The translations under genes were made by a program, and so were the position numbers. Source: Climacium dendroides (Eukaryota; Streptophyta; Bryopsida; Hypnales; Climaciaceae). Taken from it: 64,000 nt of DNA. This document shows, one piece after another, positions 12,225-24,359 of this stretch. Positions within the stretch are counted from its first letter, which is position 1. Each line of letters begins with the position of its first letter. Where the stretch lies: positions 30,032,401 through 30,096,400 of the forward strand of contig OX467088.1 of the NCBI GenBank assembly GCA_950106755.1. The letters are read 5' to 3'. The notes under the pieces are model-generated. The model was not told the origin of the DNA. It did not search any database and worked only from the letters and a program-made list of their open reading frames with translations.

Positions 12225-13735
12225 TACGCACACGCAAAAAGCTTCGCACAACCTCTCCCCAACTCTCTAGCTCACAAAAGGTCACTCCAGAATACACCTG
12301 CAGATCGCAACTCACATAGCCCTTCAATCTACCGAAAGTTCTAAGAGCTGGGAAGGCAAAAAGGGAAAACGGAAGGCGAGGTGGAGGCAAGAAGACAAGG
12401 ATGCAAGAAAACAACTATGCCTTCTATCAGCTACAGTCCCCTTATAATATTGGTCCAGACAAATGGATGGTCGGACGGATGAAGGGAAGTCTGGGAGAGA
12501 TTTTGGCGGAAAAGCCTAACCCTCGTACGGCTTATGGATCCGGTTTCTGGCTTTTAGGGCCAGCGCCGCCATTTGTTTTCCGAAACTTTTTAGGATTCCA
12601 GAATTAGGTTTTTACACCTAATAGGATTTCTCCGGATCCGGAATTCTGGTATTTCCTAAATCCTTCTAATCTCCTATTGGAACTCAAAACTTTCCTATTT
12701 AAAGGAATAAATTTTAAAATTTTTCATCTAATGCTAGTTTTCTGTGGCTAACATGTGGGATCACACTTCCATAAAAAGGGATCAGAACTTTTTGAAGATA
12801 AAGTAGTTGGCCTGTCTTTAGCCTCATTTCATAATTCGTTGTACAAGTATGAGGGTGAACTACCGAGAATGGGTTGTTCAAGATATTCTTGTAGGGTGTG
12901 TCATTGATAAAAAGGCAATTGTCGATAGTCACATCCTTACCAAAGAGGCCATTTGGAGAACCTTTCTAGTGTACTAACCACTTTAGAAAAAAGCGTCGAC
13001 TAGGGTTCTCGGGGTTCTTGTACTGGCATTTATCTATGGGACTGTGATTCCACATGGTAGATACAAGAAACTAGCATTAGATGGAAAAATTTTTAAATTT
13101 ATTCCTTTAGAAAGGAAAGTTTCGAATTCCAATAGGAAATTAGAAGGATTTGGAAAATACCGGAACTCCGAATCCGGAGAAATCCTATTAGGTGTAAAAA
13201 CCTAATTCTGGAATTCTAAAAAGTTCTGGAAACTGGATGACGGCACCGGCCCTAAAAGCCGGAAACCAGATCCGTAAGCCGTACGAGGATTAGGCTTTGC
13301 TGCCAAAATCTCTCCTAGACTTTCGTTCATCCGTCCATCCGTCTGGACCATTATAAGGAAAGGACTGTAGCCGGTGGAAAGTACAGTTGCTTTCTTGCTT
13401 CCTTACATCTTTGTTTTCCTGTCTTCCCAGCTTTTAGAACTTCCGGTAGGTTGAAGAACTATGTGAGTTGCGACCGTGTAGGGGTGTTCCGAAGGGACTT
13501 TTTGTGAGTAAGAGAGTTAGGGAAAGGTTGTGAGAGACTTCTCGAGTGTGTGTGATGACTTCCAGGGCAATGCGGCGGAGATTGAGAGAGGAGCCGAAAG
13601 AATCGGATGAACCGACGCTAGTGCCACGGGCGAAGACAATTTTGGTACTGCAAGTGGTGTTGGAAATTCCAACCAATGAGGTCCGGTTGGAGCGTCTCCG
13701 GAGGAACCTCACCAACATGGGGTGCACAGGATTGA
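12040..13735. repeat. Large head-to-head inverted repeat of gag-like gene 5' regions
   Basis: The arm at about 12040-12772 matches about 13029-13735 in inverse orientation, with a spacer near 12773-13028. The matching covers the MTSRAMRRRLREE N-terminal coding part in both arms (ATG at 12224 on minus, 13555 on plus), their upstream leaders, and the AT-rich stretch containing ATTTTTCATCTAATGCTAG on one side and its complement on the other. Identity is clear but not perfect, so the duplication is not recent. Confidence 0.75.
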
Positions 13736-13796
13736 TGGATGTCCCTTGGGGCATCCAGAAGGAGAGTCTAGTGGCGGACTTATTGCCACAATGAAT
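13555..13796 (+). pseudogene. Gag-like gene copy B2, N-terminal fragment
   Basis: The open frame starts MTSRAMRRRLREEPKESDEP and reaches a block (NLTNMGCTGLMDVPWG) aligning with the DDLASMGCQGLALKPWG of the intact copy at 24.9 kb. It then loses its frame near 13.8 kb. A faint continuation may reach 14.0 kb in other frames. This is the right arm of the inverted repeat described above. Confidence 0.55.
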
Positions 13797-14175
13797 CCGA
13801 ATCTTTAGAGGGCCATTACTTTGTGAGAATTTATTCAAATGGGGCAAGTGAGCAGTCCATCGGCATCTACTCGTCGTGTAAATGTCTAAAATAGGCTCGC
13901 ATATTGGATTTGGAGCACTGAGCGCAAAGTTACACCGGTTAAAAGTTTGGGAGTACAAACGATGACGTTACTTGGCGATTTGGGTTGGAAGTGGGTGGTC
14001 TTCCACAATCCAAGGTTATCCAAGGACTTCCTTCGACCTAGGACGGGAGGGGTTGCCGAATACCACAGAGAGTATTATAGGAGGGGTTGGTCTCCCTCCT
14101 CCCTCTCTCTTGAAGCCTTGGTGAGTTCCGGTGATTCATGGTTGGTGGTGGTGACTTCACCACCACTTCAAGGCC

Positions 14176-14203
14176 CCATGGGACACTTGTGTGTGTCCCA
14201 TGG
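14176..14203. repeat. Short perfect hairpin
   Basis: CCATGGGACAC is followed after six bases by its exact complement GTGTCCCATGG. A second small inverted repeat (GGTGGTGA/TCACCACC) lies about 25 bp upstream. Both border the GC-rich block that begins at about 14230 and may be part of an element end. Confidence 0.6.
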
Positions 14204-14230
14204 CATCGGTTGGGTGGAGTCCCACCAAGG

Positions 14231-14500
14231 TTACATGGACGTCCGGACAAATGTCCAGCGTCTACGTCCGCCGGTTCCTGAACGTCCGCCGACATAGGAC
14301 GTTCCGACCGTCCCCGTCCAGCGAATGGGGCGGACGGGGCGGACGGGAGGCGGACGGGGAGGGCGGACGGGGAGGGCGGACGGGGAGGGCGGATAGGGAG
14401 CCGGATGGGAGGGCGGACAGGGAGCCGGACGGGAGGGCGGACGGGGAGGCGGATAGGGCAGACGGGTCGGTGTGGGGTCGTCCGATCGGCGCATCGGGCG
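14231..14500. repeat. CGGACGG-rich GC block 1
   Basis: The block consists largely of GGGCGGACGGGGA-like units in tandem, with single CGTCCG motifs on its left edge. Long open frames through it on both strands are low-complexity Arg/Gly/Pro translations and are not genes. Similar blocks border the genes at 16-20, 22.8-30 and 30.8-34 kb. Arrays of a short motif near element ends are typical of hAT-type elements, so I interpret it as a subterminal transposase-binding region (inference). Confidence 0.7.
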
Positions 14501-16042
14501 GAAAATGGGGTAAACTTCGGTGTAGGGATGAAACCATGGGTTTTTTCCAATTTTTGGAGAATTGCTAAAGTGGCAATATATGACAAAATAATGTTACTAA
14601 ATTTTTTAGTATTCATTTATATTTTGGATAGAATTATCTTTTCATCCACATATTTAGATGAGTTACATTTGATGTGCGCAATTTCATCCAATTTTTTTTC
14701 TTTCAAATTTGAGCAATTTGGCATTATCATCCATTTTTTCTTCAAATTTAACCTATAGATTTGGTGTAGTCCATTTTTTTTTAGGCATTTGGGCCTTCAA
14801 TTGCCCCAAAAAAACAATGGTTCAAACAAATCCAATCATCCAAATAACCATAGGATGTTGTAACCCCTACATGCCCAAGCCTTGTTTTCAAATTTCAACT
14901 TCCTCTAATTTGCTCTAAATTAAACAAAGAGCCCACATTTTGATAAGATGTATCAATTTTTTTGGAATTGTAACCATACAAATTCAAACTAGGCTTGTTA
15001 AAGATTGCATAGGAAAAAAAAGCACAACAATATCACTTATAGAGTGAAAGATTATAACATTTGACTATGATGTTGTTAAAATCGCAAAAAAAAGTTGAAG
15101 CCTTTTTGGCAAGGCAAATGTAAAATGTTGGGGACCCAAAGAATATGAGGTTAATGGGCCAAACTTGCACTACCCCAATCAATTTACGGCTTTACAAAAT
15201 TTACTCTATAATTTTTTAATATGAATTTTCAATGTGAATTTTCCTCCAAGATCTATTGTATTTGAGGCTCATTTCCAAAAGCTCTTAACACAAAAGAAAA
15301 GTCAAGATTGCACAAGGTACCCTTGCATAATATCTCTTTTAGAAAAATCATTGTCCTTTAATTGCAAGATTGGACTTCTGAAGCCAAAAATAGACTTCAA
15401 AAAGAATTTCCCAAAATTATTAGCTTACTAAAATGATGAAAAATAGTTAGGTTTTACTGAACTTCAAAGTTTTGCAAACACCATATTTAATATTTTGGTG
15501 CCTCAAGCATTTAGGGGGTAATTACTATTTTTTTTTAACATCTTAATGAAGCCGACAAACCCGTTGCATTAAAAAAATTAACAACACACCATTGATACCA
15601 AACAAAAAACCATGCTTCTAGAATCTAGAAGACAATTTACAATTATACATAATACATTGTCCAATTGAATATCTTCAACCATACATGTCAAATTGAACAA
15701 TTGGAAGACCATACAATTTAAAACAAAAACTTCCCAATCTTGCAAATACCAACTTCAAAAATCACAATTTCCGTAATTGCAGGGTTTTAGACTTTTCTAT
15801 GCAAAATTGCAAACCAACAATGACAAAAGATAGGGACAATTCACACACTTTAAAAATCATTATCAATTAAAATATCCTCGTCAATTACAAAGGCACATAA
15901 AAGTCCAACTACATTGGCATTCATTGGTCTTAAAAAATGAAAATGGTGCACATATGCTATGCAACTATGTAATTCGCATACATACTACTTGGCATCTATG
16001 CATACTACCAGCCTATATATTTATATAAACTATTCTTGAACT
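14501..16042. repeat. AT-rich 3' region, partly duplicated at 17.95-18.53 kb
   Basis: No gene is seen. About 14770-15400 aligns with about 17950-18530, sharing for example TACAAATTCAAACTAG, GCACAACAATATC and a GGTACCCTTGCA segment in the same order. In both places the stretch lies between a GC block and the 3' end of a minus-strand gene, so it appears to be a shared 3' terminal region of two related elements. Confidence 0.65.
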
Positions 16043-17530
16043 TCAATATGAACCACGGAAGTGTTCATCCGGAATAGGCCAATTGAATGAAGTACTAAAA
16101 CGGAAGATGACTTGTGCCAAAGTACTTTCTTTGTTTTGAACGCGCTTCAAGTAAGTATCAAACACTTGTGCAAATTGTGGATGGAGGTACTTGACATGTG
16201 AGCTACTTGATTCACGCTGCAACTTGTGATACGCCTCCGACAAGCACTGCCTACTGATCCGTTCAGCTAATTTAGCAACAGCATATTGCTCGGATTGCAT
16301 GGAAAGAGAAGGGATGTTTTACACATCCGCATTTCTTCCGTGTACATAGGAAATAGTGGGATCCACCCACCACCTCATCTTTATAGCTTCGTCCTTTTCA
16401 ACTGTTGATGTGAATGTATACAACGACTTCATGGGCTCGCTCATCACTGTAGTCATCCCCCAATCACAAACTCCAATGTAAACCCGGGACTCATCTTCAG
16501 AAAAATGAAACATGATGTTGTCCGGAGAAATGTCGTTGTAGAGATGTCCAACGATGTGCACCGCATTCATGATGTGCAGTAATGCCCATGCAAGCTCCAC
16601 GCGTTTGGCTCTAAATCGCTTCAGATTTTTAGCAGCAATGATTTCTTCTTCTGTTATACACGGCTCATACAACACTCGAAGGGCTATGTTGTCTAGATAG
16701 TCGTCATCCCGATGCATCATTTCACGCAATGTACCACCGTTCCACCAGAATGAGTATCCTTCATTCTTTTTGGAGTGCACTGCAAAAAAACGTATCACTT
16801 TAGTATGCGGAATCCTCACTGCCATAGTCTCAGTATTGTGTTCCATCTTTGCAAAAGCAAGTCGTTCACCTTTCTGGAAAGACATCTTTGCTGCAAACTT
16901 CCATGATGGATGAATCTCCGCACATCCTTCTATTCGCACTCTCCGAATTGTAGCATAGCCACCCCGCATGATTTTGTTATTTACGGGAATCACCATGGCC
17001 GTTTCCGGAAGGGCTATTAGAAGGCGACATGTATTTTGTGCTTGGTCCATTCCAGGCTTGCTCATCCACCAACCAATTGACCCTGCACTATTCTGCCTCC
17101 TCCTAAATGGTTGGCACCTTTTGGTGAATAAATTCGCTTTCATAATGACATGCTCGAAGGCTTCATCATTTTCGCGTTTCTTCCTCCAATATTTATCCAA
17201 AATGACTGAAGCATTCCATAATGCATCATGCACCTTGCTGTCAAGAAATTTGGGGAAATTCTTCTTCTCCGTTTCATGAATCCACTGCAATACATGCAAG
17301 GCATCCAACATCCTTTGCCTCATATCCACGAAGAATTTTTCGATGCAGTCCTCTTCATATCGCACATATTTAGTGTCAAGAGACACTGTAGTCTCTGTCT
17401 CATAAAACTTCACAATCAATTCGATTAAGAATGCTTTGCAACTCTCCGAGGGATTCTCCCTTGTCCACTAAATAGAGGGCGCTTCTTCTTTTCCCTTGGG
17501 CTCCTTGGAAGCCTTCTTCGCCCTCGACAT
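16043..17530 (-). pseudogene. Myb/SANT-like plus protein-kinase-like gene (two in-frame stops)
   Basis: From ATG 17530 one frame of about 495 codons runs to 16043, broken by TAG at 17470-17468 and TAA at 16321-16319. Soon after the start, WTRENPSESCKAFLIEL resembles the first helix of plant Myb/SANT-like domains. The rest is kinase-like: a glycine-loop candidate RGGYATIRRV with a following Ala-Ala-Lys (about residue 190-210), a catalytic-loop-like HLYNDISPDNIMFHF (about 335) that keeps D and N, and CDWGM in place of DFG. This suggests a divergent kinase fold, possibly with altered activity. It lies between two GC blocks and is probably element cargo. An animal or plant host function cannot be assigned. 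Confidence 0.6.
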
Positions 17531-17689
17531 GTTGATAAACCGGTAGAATGACGAACGTCAAAGTTTTATAAAAAATTTGGCAAGAGTTACGCCAAATATT
17601 AGACTCTTACCCACCCAAAGAAAGGAGCCAATGGAGGTCAAACCACCAAGCTCTCCGCTCTCTCTTGCATGCAAGGGGGAAGGCAAAAG

Positions 17690-17940
17690 TGAGAGCGGAC
17701 GGTCCATCCGCTTCTCTTATATGAGGCGGACGACCTCATTCCAGTCCTACAGCGGACGGAGGCCATCCAATCGGGCGCACGGACTGGCCATCCGCCTCTT
17801 CCTAGCCGTCCGATCGGACGGTTTAGGGTTGGCAGACGCCTCGTCCGGTCCGCACGGTCGGACAGAGGCCGTTCGATCGGGCGGATGGGGTGGCCGTCCG
17901 CCCCCTTTGGCCCGTCTGATCGGGCGGACGGACAGTCTGC
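17690..17940. repeat. CGGACGG-rich GC block 2
   Basis: This block carries CCGTCCGATCGGACGG-type palindromes plus both orientations of CGTCCG. It lies at the junction of two elements: upstream (5') of the kinase-like gene, and next to the AT-rich 3' region that precedes gene G1. It could be the abutting ends of the two elements. Confidence 0.65.
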
Positions 17941-18707
17941 GTCTTCTTGTTTGGGAGAAATTGGGCATTTGGGCATTTGAATGCCTAATAATTAAAAAAA
18001 TAGACCCAAGGCTTCTTCTCAACTTCCTTCAATTTCTTGAAATTTTTACTTCTGAAGAAATGTCAATATTTTCATTACATTTATCATTTTCTTGGAATTT
18101 CAAGTTTTTAACCGTACAAATTCAAACTAGACATGCTAGAGATTATGGAAAAAAAGAAAGCACAACAATATCCCTTATGGAGTTAAAAATTATAATGTTT
18201 ACCTATGAGGGTGTTCAAATTGTAAAAAAGAGTTCAAATATTTCTTGCAAGTCAAACCTATGAACTTCGTGACACAAAAAATTGGAAGGCTTAATGTGTA
18301 TAAGCCCAATTACATTAAGGCTAATCAAAATCCACAATTCTATTATACAATTCTTCCAAATGAATTTGGATTCTAATTTATTCTTTAGAACTAATTGCAT
18401 TTCAATCTCATTTCCAACTTTCAAGAGCAGGGAAAGAATACAAAAAGTCAACATTGCATTTGGTACCCTTGCACTAAATCTAAAAAAGAATAAACATTGT
18501 CAAGCATTTCTAAGAAGAGATTTTTGGTACTACAACTAAACATGTTCAATAGATGTGCATGTTCAAAGTTTTAAATAGTGACATCATTGACCACTAATGG
18601 TCACAAAAGTGGTCACCAAAATACAGTTAAACAATAATAGTAAATCCATAACCTCTGAATAAGTCAAAAGACATCTTCTACTCTACCCTTAAATATTACA
18701 TTATACT
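17941..18707. other. AT-rich 3' region of the G1 element
   Basis: No gene is seen. Most of the stretch (to about 18530) repeats 14770-15400; the remainder up to the stop codon of G1 is unremarkable. Confidence 0.5.
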
Positions 18708-19817
18708 CTATTCTGAATCCGAACTACTATCGTCATTTCGACCTTGGGGTGTGGGACCGAAGCCACCAGATTGCCCATATCCGCCAGACCCTCCTCCTTG
18801 TCCGTAATCGGAGAAGTTTGGACCTCCAAATGGTGGAGGTGGAGGAGGTGATGCATTTGCCTCGGACCCTCTTGTCCCTCGTTCGCTTGAGCCGATGTAG
18901 TATGAGCTTCCGCGAGGCCCATATGAGTCCAGCCCTCCCGTCCCCGGATAGAATTGCGACCCACCACATTGAGATCCACCGTAGTCCGTGAACCTTGTGC
19001 TTCCATGGCTTCCTCGTATGTTTAATATGTTTTGGAAGTCATCGTGGGGGCCAGGGCTAAAATGCAAACTTCTTCCTCTATATTGCGGGCAACGCACATC
19101 ACAATCATGACGAGGTGGTGACCGTTGTTGACGCGGGCGACCTTGATCCAAAATACTATTTCTTGTTGCTTCTCGCAATTGATTTTGGAAGTCCAAGTCT
19201 TCACGCTCTTCTCGACGTTCGTGCCTTTGTAGAAGTGGAGGTGGTAAATCTTCTTCGTCATCATCATCACTGTCCTCTGCATCTAGCAATGGTTCTGGAG
19301 GAAATCCAAATTGACCCCGATTAGACCACTCCGGCATGCAATTGCTTGGGCCAACCCAATTGGTGTCTATTACCGCTTTGTCACAGCTCAATTTGGTCTT
19401 CTTGTCCTTTGCAAGCACCGTACGCCAATCCACATCTTTTTGGAGTACAATCTCCGCCCAAATCATTGCCATGGTGGAATAGTTCATGATATTTGGTTTG
19501 GAAGCACTTAGACTACAAGATGCCCAAATCTCCTCGTATCTCTGCTTGAAATGTTCACTTTTGCAAGTGTTCATGGGACCTTCCCACCGTCTCACTTGTC
19601 TCTCTAATACAACCGTGTTATCTATTGGCCAAAGTTTCGCAATGTGTGACATTTTCACATACTCTCGGCACGTTGTGCAAGTCCATACCGCTTTGGGCTC
19701 GTATTGCCATCCCTCTTCAGCCACACAAAAGTGGTTGAAGTAGGCGTCCCAATCCATGTCTTGTAATTTTCCCTTTGTACTCTTCTTCAACGGATTGGGA
19801 AATCCTTTTGGAGCCAT
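18708..19817 (-). CDS. Unknown protein G1 with acidic and Gly/Pro-rich tail, possible element cargo
   Basis: An intact frame of 370 codons from ATG 19817 (MAPKGFPNPLKK) to TAG at 18708; an in-frame ATG at 19847 is an alternative. The N-terminal half has WTCTTCREYVKMSHIAKLWP, then SEHFKQRYEEIW and NYSTMAMIWAEIVLQKDVDW. The same blocks occur at the start of gene G2 (KYVKMYHIGKLWP, NEHF, NYSLASMVYAEL, QVDW), so both share an unrecognised domain. A run of Asp/Glu follows near the middle, and the C-terminus is rich in Gly, Ser, Tyr and Pro, likely disordered. A GC block lies just upstream. I do not recognise the family. Confidence 0.6.
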   Translation of the reverse strand: MAPKGFPNPLKKSTKGKLQDMDWDAYFNHFCVAEEGWQYEPKAVWTCTTCREYVKMSHIAKLWPIDNTVVLERQVRRWEGPMNTCKSEHFKQRYEEIWASCSLSASKPNIMNYSTMAMIWAEIVLQKDVDWRTVLAKDKKTKLSCDKAVIDTNWVGPSNCMPEWSNRGQFGFPPEPLLDAEDSDDDDEEDLPPPLLQRHERREEREDLDFQNQLREATRNSILDQGRPRQQRSPPRHDCDVRCPQYRGRSLHFSPGPHDDFQNILNIRGSHGSTRFTDYGGSQCGGSQFYPGTGGLDSYGPRGSSYYIGSSERGTRGSEANASPPPPPPFGGPNFSDYGQGGGSGGYGQSGGFGPTPQGRNDDSSSDSE

Positions 19818-19999
19818 GGTAATCCTTCTTTTCCGCACCGAATGCAATGTTTGAGTGAGAAGTTTACAATTTCTATAATTGAGAAGGTGATGAAGAGATT
19901 ACAAAAAATTAAGTTAATTCATTCACAGTTGTTCACGCTCCAAGTCGGAAGGGGCTCATAGATACCAATTGGCGCTGGATCTGCCTACTCCGCAAGGGA

Positions 20000-20300
20000 A
20001 ACAACTGTGCGGAATGGGCCGTCCGCACCCCTCTTTATACCGTCCGCCGATACTGACATCACTGCCCAAATCCGACGGGCAGACGGGCAGACCGCCAGAT
20101 CGGACGGGCAATATGCCTCGGCGCGTCCAATTGCACGGCCTCGACGAACTACGGACGATTGCATCGGACGGAGCCCGTGGACGGACGCTCAGACCACGCG
20201 GCGGATGGACAGCGGACAGCGGACGGTCGGACGGATAGCAGACGGACAGCAGACGGACAACAGATGGACAATGGATGGGCGAGCGGACGGCGGACGGGCC
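20000..20300. repeat. CGGACGG-rich GC block 3
   Basis: Tandem GGACGGNNAGCAGAC-like and CGGACGGTC-like units lie just upstream of G1. The block ends with GGCGGACGGGCC before AT-rich DNA begins. Its open frames are low-complexity and not considered genes. Confidence 0.7.
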
Positions 20301-22429
20301 ATTTTTATACACATTGAAGTTCAACACTTGGAATACCCTATGCTCGAGTTAGATTTGTTAAAAATTAATTAAAAAATAAAATAAATATGGCATGTAGTGA
20401 AATTTTCAGAATTTATAACAGGACATAAGTTGAAATCTCAAAAAAAATTGATGAAAACAAATTGAAATCTCATAACAAATCCTAATTAAATGAATTAAAG
20501 CTTCCTAAATACTAAATAAGAAAGAAAATGATCTATGAGAATAGAGATTCTAAGTCTAATAATACTTAACCAAGTTGCTATTCTTAGTAGTTTATATATA
20601 TATATATATATATAAATAAGTCTATTTTAAATCTAATTTTAGCATCAAAAATCCAATTTCCTAAATGATTGATTATGATTTTCTTATTCAAGATTTTGTA
20701 CAAGAGCTTCCATCACAAACTTGACTTTCATAGTGTTGAGGGCTTTTATAAATGAGCTGCAAATACACTAAATCTTGGAGAAAAAACCAAATTAAAGATT
20801 CATTTAAAAAATTGTAAAGTAGATTTTGAAATGCATGTTAGGCCTTTTATCCTCATATTTTTTTGGTGACTTGATTTCTTTCATATTTTTTAGATCTTTC
20901 TGTAATTAGTTATGAATTTTTTTAAGTTGAAAGGCAACGGTCATTAAAAGTGACCATGTCCTAAAATGTGCTAGTACATTCCTTAAAGCAAAATGTACCT
21001 CTCCGTCATGATCACTCTTAGAGCACAGGTGTTCTTAGAGCAACTCCCTTATGGATTTACTTTATTTAATTTTAAAGGAAAACCATCTAAATGACTACAA
21101 TAGTCAATAAAGTACCTATGTTTTAGCATTAAACATGTTGATTACAAATGCATATTCTATATAAGGAGAAAACCAAAATATTAAATTTCTTTTTTATTTT
21201 TAAGTAATAAATAAATAAACTTCTTTTTGTATTTTAAAAATAAAATATATAGAAACAAAAAAAAAATGAAAAAAAATAAAAAAATCTTTGTTTTTAATTA
21301 AAAAAGAAATAAAAGATAAACATGCATATTTTTATTGACGTTTTTTAATTGAGCCTTGAGAAAATTGAAGAGCACATGAATTGAAAATCCGGCCCAAGGG
21401 GTTTAGATTAAGTAGGGCCGGATGGAAAAAACTTGGGCCGGATTGAAGAACGGATCGAAGACAAATCCGGCCGGACTTCCATCCGGCCTTAGGCACAGTA
21501 TAAACCTAGCCTTAGATAAAAGAAGAACTTATACAAATAGAAACTAAAAATGTTTTATTGCTTCACGTTACAAATTCTCCAAGAAAAAAAACCAAAAACA
21601 TAACAAAACTAAACAAAAAACAAAAAAACACACACAAAAACATATCTTTTATGGATTAGAAGATTATAATGTTTTTCTCATTATGACAGGGTTTTAGAGT
21701 TCTACTAATTCTAGAAATGTTGTGAAGTCTTACACTCTTTGTATACCCTTAATTTTAAAACAAAAAAGTACATTACAAAATACAGTACAAACATGGCATT
21801 GAAGTGTGTGACATACATAAGTTATATACATTTTTGGCTTCTCCATAAGTCTATATGTACGAAACACCTTAAAGTCAATGGAAATTGTCCATGAGGTTCA
21901 AAACCAAAACCAAAACCAAACCCCTTCAAGTAATTGTTGTGATTGTAGCCCCATCTCAATTCGGTCAATTGTAAATTATAACGTTTCACTTCATCACTAA
22001 TATTGATCATGTTCTTGTTTTTTTCTTTCCCTTTGAAATATCCTACATGATGAAAAAATAAATAAATAAATAATATCCTTTATGTCTAGTTAAAATTGTA
22101 TGCATACAATTTCAAATGAATATTACAAATTTACAATTTGCTCAAAACAATGCCGTAATGTGAAATGTAGGAGACTAAGAGTTGAGGGTTTTAGGGTTTT
22201 AGGGTTTAGGATCTCACTGTAAACTTCAAAGAACTCTAAATGATTATTTAAAATTTGATTATAACTTGTCTATTTTTGATTTTCTGGGTTAATGACAAAA
22301 GTATAGGATGCCGAAACTTTAATTGACCCAAAAAAACTGATAGTAAGTAAAGGCGGACGAGAAGAATCCTAGGTCTCATGCCAAATTGGAAAAAAATTTT
22401 ACGCCTCAAAATACTAGGTGACGGGCTAG
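20301..22429. other. AT-rich intergenic DNA with TA microsatellite and telomere-like run
   Basis: No gene is seen. There is a (TA)n tract near 20591-20615, several A-rich tracts, a CCGG-containing short inverted area near 21.4-21.5 kb, and a GGGTTTTAGGGTTTTAGGGTTTAGG-like run of imperfect plant telomere repeats near 22185-22210. Confidence 0.6.
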
Positions 22430-22600
22430 GCGAACGGGGCGGTCGGACGCAGTCGGGTCGTTCGCTTCGGCGGCGGACGGGGTAGCTCCTTCCGCTGGCT
22501 CGGCCATGTCCGCATGGTCCAGGACAGGTCTGGTCCCGGGCCTCTTTTAGGTCTGGGAGTGGACGGGTATATTGGCGGACGGCCAACTCACATTTCCTCA
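22430..22600. repeat. CGGACGG-rich GC block 4
   Basis: Shorter than the other blocks, with GGCGGACGG, CGGTCGGACG and TTCGCTTCGGCGGCGGACGG. It lies about 250 bp upstream of G2, the same position relative to the gene as block 3 has to G1, but on the opposite strand. Confidence 0.6.
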
Positions 22601-24359
22601 CTTTCACTCTTCCATTTGGGAATCACTGCCATGTCAGATGTGCTACTATTGCTTCACGTGCTAGTTGCTCCTATGCGGTGAAGAGTGGGGGTCATATTTT
22701 GATCATACTACATTGGATTTCGGTCCTTGGTTACTTACATACATTTGGAGACAGTGAAGCACATTATATATTTTGAGAGAATGGGGATTATATATTGGAA
22801 ATTTCCATTCTAAAATTGCAAATGAGTACTCGACACTCAAGCAGTCATGGCAGGGGCAAGTAGTGCTGCAGCTGAAGGCAAGAAGAAGTCAAAACCGAAG
22901 GGCGTTGGTCATGAGCTAGGGTTTGACATTTTGGATGACATCAACATCAAGGCTGAGACGGGTTGGGAGAAAGAGGATATGGAGTATTGGACCTCTAAAT
23001 TGTGCCGCAAATATGTGAAAATGTATCACATTGGAAAGTTGTGGCCTCAAGAGTGTCACCTTCTTCACACCCGTGAATATTGTTTTAAACCATTGAATTG
23101 CCTCAATGAACATTTTGTGCACCGTTCGATGGAGGTGTGGAAGGCCTTATTTCCGGAGAAGGCTATGAGCAAGGGCAAAATTAACTACAGCTTGGCAAGC
23201 ATGGTTTACGCTGAACTCATACTGGGCCGTCAAGTGGATTGGAGTATGTATCCTACGGTAGTGACATTGCCACTTGCGATTGGCAGACATCAGAAACATA
23301 TCCCTGATATGTTTGTTCCGAAGGCGCAACTTCCTGAAGCAAGTGAAAAAAGAAAGCATTAGAGGACGATGTGGAATCAATTCAGATCCCTCTTGAAATC
23401 CAAGTGCGTCGTACGGAAGTGCTGAATGGAAAGAAAATGGCGGTAGAACCGGCTTGTATGGGGGACCCCACAAAAGGAAGCACTTGTCTTGTGGACGGTG
23501 TGGAGGGAGAGGTGTTTTTGACTCCACCGACGGATTTGAACCCTACACAAAACGTGTTAGAAGGGGTGCCAGAAAGCAACGTTGCAATGAAGCTCCCTTG
23601 ACCAACAGAACATGGATCTACATCGATGTCACAAAAGCCCCAAGAAGAGGATCCTATAAAAGACATTGAAGATAGAGAAGACATTCAAGATGTGAAGGAG
23701 GCTTACGCTTGTATTGACCGGTTTTTAGCAGACACAGCACAAGACATCATGTTCTATGTCCCTTTGTCTCCTAAATCAAGGAGAAAACCAAGCCTACAGT
23801 CCAGACGTGAAAATGCAATTCGGACTTCACCAAATCAAAATGAAGAGCATCCAACTCAACAGACAAATGTAAGGATGGACTCTCGGGACGAGGCTGCTAT
23901 GAACAACGACGAAGAGACCCCGATTATCCAAGATCATCCGTTGCTAGCTTTGTTGGGCTCAGAGGATCTCAAGACTCTACAAAAGATGCCTCCACTAGAA
24001 GAGATGGAGAACTTGTTGCAGTGTTCCCTCCGATGGAATCAATTTGAAATTCATCGAGAAGCAACAAATGGCGGAAATGAAGGGAGCACTATAAACGAAG
24101 GTGGCCCTGCAAATGTAGGAGGAAATTCTAATGAAGGTGGCACTAAAAATGAAGGACGCAACTCCACTTCACGCAATTCAACATCATGATTTGGCGAGAT
24201 ATTTAGAACGGCGTATTCTCTATCATGTACAGCTAGAGTTGTGGTTGCATTGACGCCTGCTCTTGCGCAAATAACTAAAACATTTACGAAAATGACACCA
24301 TCCGTTCTTCATGGTGCTTTGGCTTTCAGAAAGTTTGTCGAGTTTGCAGACAAACTACA

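Noticed and set aside
14231..14758. Proline/arginine- or glycine-rich proteins on both strands
   Set aside because: They are translations of a GC-rich tandem repeat, open in several frames at once.
21400..21490. CCGGCC-rich short segment as another GC block
   Set aside because: It lacks the CGGACGG motif and is only a few GCCGGA repeats, so it was left in the intergenic entry.
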